NCBI RefSeq assembly: GCF_000308535.1
Contig: NZ_BAFW01000223.1
Location: forward strand, 1 to 47,372
DNA from: Nocardia cerradoensis NBRC 101014
Lineage (GTDB): Bacteria > Actinomycetota > Actinomycetes > Mycobacteriales > Mycobacteriaceae
DNA: 47,372 nucleotides
Direction of reading: 5' to 3'
The notes below the pieces were generated by a model, which saw only the letters and a program-made list of their open reading frames with translations, was not told the origin of the DNA and ran no database searches. The position numbers and the translations under genes are program-made. Below are positions 16,401 to 28,400 of the stretch, in pieces. Numbering within the stretch: position 1 is the first letter of the stretch; every line of letters starts with the position of its first letter.

Positions 16401-19400
16401 CCGGGCTGCTGGGCATACCCGCGCCGGTCGTCGCCGATCATCTGACCGTTCTCGAACGCGACGGTGCCGTCGATCCGTTGCGAGAGCTGCTGGAGCAGAA
16501 CGGAATTCCGTCTGCGGCGGTGGAGGCCCTCCGTCAACACGTCGATGCGACCGCGCCCGCGACGGTCCTGCAACGCGCCTTGTTCACCGACGAACAAGCG
16601 CTGGACCACCTGACGCCCCTGCGGAATCGGCTAGCCGTCGAGCTCGGTGTGCCGATCGCCGATATCGACGGTGCCGAAGGTATGCGCACCCTCGATCCGC
16701 TGCACACTCGGGCACGCGATGCCCTGGCAGCAGCCCTGGGCTACCCGGCCGCCGGCATCACCCCGATCATCGCTCGCGACATCCTCGGCGAGGCAGTCGA
16801 TGACAACCTGACCGCCGCGAACGCCGGACAACTCGCCGCCCGGGACGATCCGGCTGCGATGGATTCCGGGTCTGTCGATTCCGGGGCGGCGGATTCCGGG
16901 TCGGCGGAGCTGGACGCTCGGGATCCGGAGGCCGAAACCTCGCGCGCCGATGATCGGACGGACGCCGACATCATCGCCGCCGCGTCACAGTATCTGGCCA
17001 CCGCGGCCCTGCTCGATCTGGTCGTGCAGATCCACCGCCGCAGCCCCAACAGTTGCGTCAACAACGCCGTGACCGGCATGCGAGTGTTGTGCCCCGGCAA
17101 CGCCCGCCGTTTCGAGATGCCCGCCGCCACACTGGGGGGCCACGGACGCGATGTGGTGCGAAAAGTGTTCGGCGCCAAGCTCCAGGAAACGGATTCGCTG
17201 GAGCAGGTCGCCGAATCATTGAAGTCCCGGCCGGGTGGGATCAGCGTCCTGGTCTACAAATGGAAGGACACCCGAGCGTCCGGCAGCACCGATGCCGACG
17301 ACCATATGGTCTTGCTGGTCAACGACAACGACTCGATCGACGAACCGAACCTGGTCGTCGTCGACCTGGCGGCCTCGCGCGACGGTGACACCGCGAACGA
17401 CTACGGTCCCGGGGACCTGCGAAACCGCCGCACGTTGCTGAACAAAGCCGTCGGATTCGATGAATGGCGCCGCGAGCAGAAGAAGTTCATCGACCGGTTG
17501 CCGGTGGAGAAGCGGCTGTTCGAAACCATCGAGTTCGATCGCGACGGCAACCTCGTCGCCGATCCGCGCATCGGCGCCCCGGCCGCCGAGAGCCTGCCGC
17601 GATCCGAGCAGGTCGTCGCTCCCGCCGCCATGGTGGACGCGATAAACGCGATCAGCGCGGGACTACCGGACCTGGACATGGCCGTGCCGGTCCGATCGGG
17701 TGCCCCCCGAGACGGGGCGAACGACCCACGCCGAGACGAACGGTCACCGGCCGGCAGCAGGCCGTCGGAGAACGCGGCGGATCCGCCGTCGCCGACCACC
17801 CGCAAGCAGGACCCGGTGCGGGAGGCCGACGCGGCACTCACCAACCGCCAGGAGAGTTCGGCAACGCTGCATCGAGCACGGCGCGGTGACGCTGCGGCAT
17901 TCCGGGAACTGCGGGAGCGGTACGGCGAGCAGACATTTCGACGCGTGCTCGATGCTCTGACGCCGGGCACCAAACCTTCGGCCGGCCCTGAAGCCGCTCG
18001 TCTGCGGACCGTGGCTCAGTACATCAACGGGGTGGTCTTTCGAATCGCCGAGACCCGGCGCTGGCCGGTCGCTGCGGAGGAGGACATCGGAACCTGGATT
18101 CGCGACGTTGCGCAGCTTGCCGCGGGGGCATGGTCCGGCCTGACCCCAGCACAGCGCCGGATCATCACCGAAGCGATCACCTCACCGCGACGAGACCGCA
18201 CACCGTTGCAGCGCGGGGCCTTCGGGGCGTTCGTTCGGTCCGTCCAGGCGCTACTGCCGAGCGAGCTGGGTCCTGAAGCGCCGGCGCACGACCTGACCGA
18301 TCATGAGCTCCAGCTGATCCGGATGGTCGCCGCCGGGTTGTCGAATGACGCCATCGCACGTCGGCTGGATCGCTCGGAGAGCCGAGTCAAGTTCTACCTC
18401 AAGCAGATCGGCGACAAGCTCGGGGACAACGGCCGGGCCGGCATAGTATCGGCCGCGCGAGAGCTGGGGCTGCTCGCGGACGACGACATCGCGGAGTCGC
18501 TCGGAAAACCCTCGAACCTCGAAGTGACCGCACGAGAAGTATCGATCCTCGCAAGCGTCGCCGACGGCATGTCGAACAAGGCGGTCGCGGCGCAACTCGG
18601 ATTGTCACCGCTCACGGTGAAGGCCCATCTCGCCCGCATCGGCGGCAAACTCGGCATCAGTGATCGCGCCGGGATGGTGGCGCGGGCCTTTCACGCCGGC
18701 CTTATCACCACAACCGACAGCAGCCCGGGTATCGAGTGGTCCGATGCGGAACGCGAGGTACTGGGGCTGGTTGCCGAAGGGATGAGCAACAAGGAGATTG
18801 CAGTCCTTCTCGGGCTTTCACCCGATCAGGTGAAGAGTCGGCTGAACCGGCTCGGCGTCAAGCTCGGCATTCGGGATCGGGCGGGAATGGTGGGCAAGGC
18901 GCTGCGCACAGGTGGCCTCGTGCTTGCCTCCGATCCAGCGGAAACCGATTCCCGGGCGTTCCAGGGCAGGGATTCGTTGTCCGAGACAGAGGCCATGATT
19001 CTCGGGCTCGTCAAACAGGGCAAGACGAACCGGCAAATCGCGGCGGCGCAAGGGATCTCACCCACAACCGTCAATGCCTACCTGATCCGTATCGGCCTCA
19101 AGCTGCGCACGAGCGGACGAGCGGCTGCGGTGGAGGAGGCAGAGAACCGCGGCATCGACTTGACCGGTGAGCAGCTCGACGCCCGGTCTACGCCCGATGA
19201 CCCCGCATCCGGGGAAAATATCGGACGTCGCCCGATCGGCAGTCGACCGCACGATGCGGAGGAGGCGGACGCAGGCGGTCCGAGCGAATTCCGTTCCGCG
19301 ACAACCGCGCCCGACGGTTTCCGTACTGCGCTGTCGAGGGCGTTGTGGGGGTCGGGATCGTCGGTCGAATCCGCCGACGCAGCGGCGCCCGATACGGAAT

Positions 19401-22400
19401 CGAGGAATCATTCACCGCAAGAGCGCAGCATGCTGGCGGTCCTCGACTACGTTGCCGGGGCAGCGTCCGGCTACGTCGCCGCTGCGGTGAGCGAAGGGCT
19501 CGAAGCGTCTGTGGTCGAGGCGATTCGAGGGCTCGACCCTGCGGACCTCGAAGCCATGCTCCTCGATCTCGGTGCGGCACGCTCGTCCGTCGAAGGCCTT
19601 GTGGCGCGGTTTACTCGGATCCAGATCCAGGGAGCGATCCCGAGTGCGGCACCGTCCGCGTTGCCCGACGTCGACGACTATCTGGTGCGGGTCAGCGCCC
19701 CGGACGGTTCGGACAGCTGGCGCACGAGGCGGCTGGTGCGCCGGATCATGGAGAACTGGTCACACGCCGGCGAGGTGGGATGGCCGGACACCGATCAGGT
19801 CGACTCGGCCGAGTTGCTGGTGTCGGAGTTGGCGGGCAACATTCCGCGTCACGCCGGAACTCACGGGTTCGTGATCGCGACGGTGACCGAAGGGCCCGAC
19901 GGTCCGGTCATCCGGGTCGGAGTTCGCGACTACAACCGCACCCTTCCGGGGTGGCGCGACCCGGACGGTGACGCCGAATCGGGCCGGGGTGGCCCGTTGT
20001 TGTCGATGCTCGCGACCGATTACGGCGTCGTCGAGCATGTCGACGGGAAGACCGTGTGGTTCGAGCTCCGCGGTGAGCGACCCGGCGGTGACGATCGAGC
20101 CGGCGACGACCTGGACCGTCTGAGCGCACTGTTCCCCGACCTCGACGACGATTCGACGGACCCACCTTCCGGCGGTACGGACGGCCGGATCGGCAGCGCG
20201 CCCCACAGCCCGCGTGTGACCAGGTTTCCGGCGCTTCTCACCGAGGGCCTGAACGCCGGTGTGGTGCGCCGGGAACCGCTGTCGGGAGGGCAGGGGGTCA
20301 GCGTCGAGCGGGTCACGTTCGGTAACGGCTACCAGTGCGACCGGGAGGTCTACGACGACGCCGGCGATGCCGCGAAACAGTGGCTGACCTCACAGATCGC
20401 CGGTGGGATGGGCGCGCCGGTCGCCGCCACCCACCCCGCAACCGACGACCCCAAGGTGCTGTACCGGGAAACCGTGCCCGGCGGGGCGGCGAATACCGTT
20501 CTGCCGCAGCGGATGTCACGGGCATACGATCTGGGATTGGTCGGCGATGATCCGGCGAGCGAAGGACTCGCGGCGTTCGGCCCCGTGGATCGTGGATATC
20601 TGGATTCGGCTTCCGGTGAGCTGCTCGGCCTGCTGGACGCGGTCACCGGGACTCGGCGCAGCACACAGCACTGGAATATCGGCCCGGACGGTGAGGTGAC
20701 AGGCGGGCGGACCGCACTCGACACCGAGCAGGCCGTGCCGAGCCCGTTCGCCGCCAAGTTCATTCGATATGTCGATGGTCGTCCGGTGTGGCAGAACCAC
20801 CCGATTTCGCGGGCGGTCGTCACCGCGATGCGAGAACAGGTTTCGTACATCGCGGATCGACTGGCGGACTTCTCCGAGGCGCAGCGGAAGGTGCTGACCG
20901 ACGCGCACCAACAGGTGCTGGCCGAACTGGTCCGAGCCGAGCGGCATGCGGCGCACACGCCGCAGGAGACGGCGCACGTCACCGGATTGAGCGCCGATGC
21001 GCAGGCCAAGGCCCGGTTGGTCGAAGCATTCAGTCTCGACCATCCGTATTTCGTGATCACCGGTTTCGATCATCCCGATGTCCCAGTCGATGCGGTCGAG
21101 GAGATTCTGGAGACGCTGGACGAGTTGCTCTCTCGATTCCGGTATGCCCCCGACCTGGTCGAGCACATGACCAATATTCGCGAACTGCGCATCGAATTCA
21201 TGGATGCCCCGGGCGACAACGCCCAGACCTTCGGCCCGGCGGGCAGCAAACGGACCGTGTGGATGAGGCTGAACCTGTCCCGAGTGGCCGACCGAACCCG
21301 GGCGCTCGACACCGATGCGGAAGACCACAGGACCGGGGCTCACCCGACCAGCGGACGGTCCTATCGCGACGACGTCATCCACGAATTCGCCCATGCGATC
21401 GACCAGGCAGCCGAGGAGAGCCTCCGCCAGGACGTCGACGGCGTGCTGCGACGTGCTTGGGCGTCGATGCGAATCGAAGGACAGCTCACCGAGCCGTTCG
21501 AGGAATGGCTACGGCGCCTCCCGGGCGCGGCCTTCACCGATCGGACGAAGTCCACGCTCGACGTGGTGGAGGCGATCGCGGTCGGGTTCGCCGCTGTGGA
21601 GATCGACGGCCCCGTCGTCGGCAGTCCGCAATGGGTGATCCACCAGTTCGTCACCACCCTGCGCCCACCGGAGATCTCTCCGGACCTCGTGGTGAATCTT
21701 CCTCCCGGCGAAGCGGATTCGGGAGCCGCCGCAACGGACCAGACCGGACGCGACGACGTCATCGGCAGCAGGCCCTCGGAGAACGAGGCGAACCCGCTGC
21801 GCCACGACTCGATCGGTGCCACGCTCGCGGATGCGGGTTCGGCATACGAGCGTTACCGGCACCGGCTCGGTGAGCAGTACCGGGACCTGGCCGAACAAGT
21901 TGGTGCGGTGGCCGGAGGACCGCTGTCGACGGTCCTGCGGCCGGAGTTGCGGCCGGTCCTCGATCGCGCCGTCGACATGAACGGGGACGTGGGCGTGCCG
22001 GCCGACGCCGACCGGCTCGTCCGGCTCGCCTGGCGTCTGCAATGCCTCGACGAGCTGGCCGGTCGCGTGTGGGCCGAGGCGCGGCGCCGGTCCGTCACCG
22101 AGGCCGAGGGCAGCGCCGAGGATATGGCCGCGAGTCGGCGAGTCCCGGCGCACCGCCTGGAATCTCTGACCGCCGCGCTGATCGCTCACGACGACGCAAC
22201 CGAATCCTCCACGCTCACCGCACAACTGGACGACGAACTAGCGCAGCTATTCGGCAGGCCACCGGGCTCGCTGGCGACGGACTTTCCGCGCGACGCCACC
22301 GTCCGGGATATCGCGGGAATCGATATCCGCAGTGTGTCCGGCGTCCTGCCGCCGGATGCGGGCGCGCTGGTCAGGCATGTCGACGCGACCGGTGTCGAAC

Positions 22401-25400
22401 GCTTCCTGATGGTCAGAGAATCTCCCCGTCCCAGTGGTTCGCCCGCCGACTGGCGGTCGCCGACCGTCGCGGAGGCGGTGGCCTTGAATGTGCGGGCGAC
22501 GGGTTCGGTGACGTTCACCGATGCCGGAGTGGCGGTGATGGAAGCCGCCGTGCGTTTCGCCGCCGGTATCACCGAGGGCCGGATCACCGACGCCCGGTGG
22601 CTGACGGCCGGTGAACTCGAGGTGGAAAAGACCGCAGACCGGTTGCACGCATGGTTCGTGGATACCCTCCCGGCCGCGCGGGACACGTACGACGAGGTGC
22701 CGCCACCGCGCGATGTTGCCGGCCGCGTCGCGCGATCCGCCTCCCGGTTGTCGTTGAACACGAACGATATCGAACGCCTGGTTCGCGCGGTGGCCGCACG
22801 GCCGGTGACCGAGCACGCCGATATCGTCGAGTTCTTCGATCAGCTCGTCGAGTGGGTCGAGGAGATCAGGATGGCCGACGCCTCCGCGGCGATCGGCGAT
22901 CCCGAACTGCTCGACAGCTCGCACAAACACCAGATCTGCATCACCCTCGCCACCCATCCCGACATCCTGGACGCGCTGTCCACGCCGATAGGCTACGAGG
23001 CCGTGCTCGATGTCGCGCACACTCCGGGTTGGAGTATCGCCGGGATCGCTGCTCGAGTGGAATTCTTGGCGGAGGCCGAGATCCGTGCGGCTCTGCGGCG
23101 GGCCGATGCGAACAATCCAGATTTCGCTCCCGTTGTGCGCGGAAGTCTGGGTCTGCCATGGGTGGACGATCTCGGCAGGATCGGCCGGGAGCTGCGTCGC
23201 CTGGCTGACATACCGGCGGGGGCTCTGGATCAAGCCCTACTGATAATGATCCGCCAGTTCGTGTCGAAGAGCGCAGATCCCGACGCTCCGGAAACAACCG
23301 ATCTGCGCAGCGCGAGGATGGTCCTCGATTACCAGGCCTGGAGTTATCTGGTTGCCCTGGACGACAATTCCGCGAGCGCAATCCGGCAAAGCATCGCAAA
23401 CGACTATTTGCGGTCGGGGCGAATCGGAGAATTTTCGGAGGAAATGCAGGGTGAAGTAACGTTCACCGAGCAGCAGCTGCGCGAGGTCGAGGACCTGTAC
23501 ATCGACCGCGCGAGCCCTTTTTCATTCTCCAGATATTTCACTCTGGCCGCGGCGCTGTCGCCGAGCCGTCGGCCGCCGACGATCAGCGCGGCCATGGAAT
23601 TGGTCGCTGACGTGCCGGTGGAACTCGCCCGGTCTGTGCGTGCCGTCTTGGCCGATGACGAGCAAGGCGGAGAACACACAGTACTCGGCTTGCGGGGCAC
23701 CGGGGCGGCAGTGCTGCCCGAATTGAAGGCTGTTGCGCGAGCCTTCGTGGCCGAGGTGAAGACAGCGCATCTCTCGCGGGAAAGCTTGACGAAAGTGCGG
23801 TCGTCGGATCTTCTCGCCGGCGTTCTGATGGCCGTGACCAGATTTTCGACGTCCGAGTGGCACCGCGGCGATACCGCGTCTTTGCGGGAGTTGCTGGCGT
23901 ATTTCGACCGGGCGACGGCCGACGGGCGTATCGCGGCGATGCCCGCGGAATACCAGCCGAGTGGCGTGGTGGAGATCGCCAAGCTGCGAACCGGGTCCGG
24001 GCCGCAATTCACCGAGGATCTACTGACGCGTTTCTCGCGGCTGGCGGCGAATCTGCGTGCCGCGCATTCGGCGATGACCGATGCCCGGCGTCCGATCACC
24101 CAACTACTCGGTGAGCTCGGGCGCGCCATCACCGAGCACATCTCTGCGTTGGAGCGTTCGCTTGCGTCGGGCAGGCTCACCAACGGCGCCGTGATGAACG
24201 ATGTGGCGCGCCGGAAAATGGGAGCTCTCGCGCAGGAGCTGCGTCAACTCGTCGCATCAGAATCCGGTGGTGTGAATCCTTTTCCGGCATTGCGTTCACT
24301 CAAGGATTTCGAGAACAATTTCCAGCTGTTGGCCGGAGTCGGTGAGTTGCACGACCACCTGCGGACGATTTGTTTTGCGTGGGCGATGCAACAACAACCG
24401 GAATGGATCGATCGGCTACGGGATATCGGCACGGGAGAGCCGACGCTCGACGATATCGTCCTGGTCCAGGAATTTGTGGATCATATTACGAACCGCGAGG
24501 TGTTCTCACACTACTTCTCCAGCCGTAACGGCGCCCGCGCTTTCGGTCGAATGACCAGTGCTATCGCGCTCGAGGAGGCGATAGCACGCGCTCAGGGGGT
24601 CGGTGTCGCGAGCGCGACGACTCCGCTGCGGTTCATTCCGACACGTGGGCCGTTGCTCGAGCTTTCCGGACATATCGCCAGCGCCTGTTGGGCGGGCAAG
24701 TTTCGCTCTGTTGCCGAAGCGATGCCGAATATGACGGCCGCCTGCATCGTCCGCAATCCGGAAGACCCGGACCGCGCCAGGCTGGAGGGAGCGGGCCTGC
24801 TCATCGAAACCACCAGCACATCCGGTGTGCCCTTGCTCCTCATTCGCGGTCTCAATCCCCTGGAGACCTATATCAATCATGTGTCGATCGATGATTTCTA
24901 TCGCGCATTCGTCGACTGGGCACAGGGTATTGCCGCAGCTCGCGGCCGTCACCTCGCAATCGTCATCGACGGCGCCAGCGGCCGAGCCGCGACCAACCGC
25001 CCCGCCCTGTTCCGGTACCTCGACGACATCCGCCCGACGCTGACTCCGGTCCAGGTGGATCCGGCCGACACGACCTTCATCGGTTACGACGTCAGCCGAT
25101 CGGCCTACCTCGTCGAGCCCGCCGCCAACGCCGGTCGGCAAGGGCTGCCGCGGCCCGACGATCGCATCGGCAGCAGGCCGGCGGAGGAACTCGGATCGCC
25201 CGACGATACTCTGCGGTCGTTGTCGGAGCCCGAAGCGGTTCTCGGGTGGGTCCGTTCGGCAATGCCTGCTGCGGACAACGGAAACTCCGACCGCCGCGCG
25301 CTGATCGATCACCTGCGCGACCGCGCCGCCTTCGCCCATCCCGCCACAGGATTCCGGCCACCGGACGGGTGGCTCGCGGACAACCGCGATATGCGTCGCG

Positions 25401-28400
25401 GCCACGCCGCGAAGGCACGGGAGATCGCCGACCGATTGGAGTCCGATACGTCCTATGGGCCGGCCGAGGCTCATGACGATGCTCGGTTGCACGCGGCCGA
25501 GATGCGCGAGGAGTATGACGGTTTCCGCTGGCAACTGGTCGTCTCGGGCGCTGACGTTTCTGATCCGGTTGCCCTGGCCGCCGCGGTCGCGGCTCAACTG
25601 CCCGACGAGGACTCGAAGCCCGCGCACCGGGACATCATCGCCGCGGCGGCACGCCTGGCCGAACTCGCCCGGATCACTGCCGGGGACGACGCCGCATTCG
25701 TTGTCACGTCAACCCAGGACCCCGATGGCCGACACCGCTTGGTCGCCCAATTGGATTACACCCGAGGCACTCCCACCGACGCCGATCCCGGACTGACCGT
25801 CGAGGAGTTGCGTCGCGGACTGTCCGATGTGGACGGCCGCATCGACCTCGACACGGCCGAGCCCCTGCCGGAGGGCCAGATCTGGCATCGGGTCCGGCTC
25901 GACCTCACCAGACAGCGAATTCTGGTGTGCTGCGAGCTGTGGGGGCGGGGCCGGACCGGGATGGGCACGTTGAACCTGGCCCTCTGTGAGGGATTGGTGG
26001 CGGCCGGGCATGAAGTGACCGTGCTGCCGCGACAGGTCGATTCCGAGTTCCGGGTTCCGGGTGTGCAGGTCTACCTCCGCGACGAATGGATGCAAGATCT
26101 GCACCCCGAGCACGTGCGAACCTTGCCCGACTCGGTCGACATGGTGGTCGTGCACGTCGAAGCCGACGGCCTCCAAGCCGCGCTGGCCGCCGAGAAGCAG
26201 TATCCCGCAGCCAAAATCGTCGCTGTCCATCATCTGATTCCGATGCTGTGGGAAAGCCTCACGAGCGATCCCGCGCAGGGTCGCGGCCGCGTCGCGGCGG
26301 GCATCTATCTATCGCGGCGGGCGCATCTGGTGACGGGCTTGGGCCCGGCATTGGCGACGGATGCACTATTGCAGACCGCCATGGCGGGCCACGGATCGGT
26401 GCACGAACTGCAGCCGGTCCTGGACATGGCCGTACAGCCGCCGCAGCCCGCGCCCGGCAGTCCGGTACGGGTTCTGCTATTCGGCCGTGTGGACGACGCG
26501 TTGAAAGGTGGTAAGGAGATCGCCGAGGTGGTGTCGCGGCTACGCGCGCACGGCCATGATGTCCGGCTGGTGGTCCGGGGTTTCGAAAACGACATCAGGG
26601 CGGCCCACACCGAATTGGCGGAGATCGTCGGTGCCCCGGATGCGGTCGAGGTGCTGCCGCACACGAGGGATCGCGCTGAGATCCGAGCGGACATTCGCGC
26701 GGCTACCGTGGTCGTGATGCCTTCGCGCGCAGAGGGATTCGGCAGCGTCGCAACCGAGGCGATCGAACAGGGTGTGCCGGTCGTGGTGCCGTCGACGAGC
26801 GGGGCGGGCAGATACCTCGCCGCATTGGCCGGCCATCGCGCCGCTGCGGAACGATTCAACCTGGTGAAGCAAGACCAGGGTGCACCGGTGCCGATCGACG
26901 ACTGGGTGGCCAAGCTCCTGGTCGTCATCGGCGATGTGCCCGGCGCGTGGGCGGCGGCCCGCAGATTGCAGGACCTCGTGCGGCCCCTGACACGTGAGAA
27001 CAGCGCCAGGATGCTCGTGCACGCCACAGTGAATACCGATCCGCACGCTCGTCCCGAGATCCGGCCGTCGCGGACGCGAGTGTCGGTGGTGCAGGGGCGT
27101 GTCGTGGCGCGCGGGGAGGAAGAAGACTACCTGCGCATACTCGCCGTGGCCGACGTGATGGAAACCGATCCCGCCGTGCGCAATGCGATCATCGGTCGCA
27201 AGGGAATCGAACTGGCGCCGTCCTGGGAGCCCCTGTCGATCCGCCTCGCCGCGGCGGATCCTGACGAGTGGATGTTCGCGCCTTGGACAAGAACTGCGCA
27301 GCAGGACGATTCGCGGGCCCGCATCTTGGGTGCCACGGTGGCGACGGTCGCCGAGCGGGGATTCGCCGCGACGACGATCGACGACATTTGCCGCCGCGCG
27401 GACGTCACTCCGCAGGAGTTCGACGAGAACTTCCCGCGCACCTACGACGCCTTCGCCGCGGCGCACAAGGCGGCGCTCGACGATCTGCGGCAGCTGATCG
27501 TCGACGAAGTGAGTATCGCGCGGGCGCCCGACCGTACCGCCCGTCTGGCAACCATGGTCCACACCTATGTGAGCGCCCTGGCCGCTCGACCGGTTACCGC
27601 ACGAGTCGTACTGGTAGAGAGATCCGGTCTCGACCTGGTTCAGCGCGCCGCCCGTGCGATGACCGCCACGAAATCGATTGCCGCCACCCTGGCGGAGGTG
27701 CTCGACGAGACCGCCATGTCCGTCGAGGGTCTGCGCGCTCTGGCGGCAGCAGTTCAGGGCCTGCTGGCGAACTGGGCGGTGACCGCGGACACGGACGCGG
27801 TACCAGCCCTGCACCGTGACCTCGCCGACCTCCTCCGCGTCGGTACGGCGTCACCGCAGGTGAAGCCCGTCGCCGTCGCACGACCGCCGCATCCGCGATC
27901 GGATGACGACGGCTCGGCCGAACAGGCGAAACCGGATGAGCGCGAACGTATTCTGACCGAGCTGGTGGCAACCGCCGCCCGCTACGGTTATGCCAAGATG
28001 TCGCTGGATACCGTCCTGCAGCGTGCCGGCGTGTCCGCCGAAACCTATCAGGAGTTGTTCTCCGACAAGGAGACCGGCTTCGAAGCAGCCTGCGCTGCGG
28101 CGATCGAGCGCCTACGAAGCGCACTCCGAGCAGCACTGCCCGGCCCGCTCGACGGTGAACTGCGGCCGCGGCTGGAGACCGCGTTGAGCACCTACCTGAC
28201 GGTCCTGGCCTCGAGTGGGGACGAGACGCGGGTGCTGCACTTGGAGCTTCCCGCGACCGGCCCGCTGCGCGATCGGTTCCTCACGATGGTGTCCGCACAT
28301 CTCGCCGAGGCCGTCGACGACATCGATGACCGCACCGGCCGGCTTCTCGCTACTGCCATCATGGGCCTTGTCGCCGACCGGATCGCCGCACGGCAATACG

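Noticed and set aside
16862..16906. CRISPR-like or functional repeat
   Set aside because: The three 15-bp units are directly adjacent without spacers and encode an acidic linker, so local slippage explains them.
18293..19160. Four small separate LuxR regulator genes
   Set aside because: All four units are in one uninterrupted phase with no stops, starts with ribosome sites or promoters between them.
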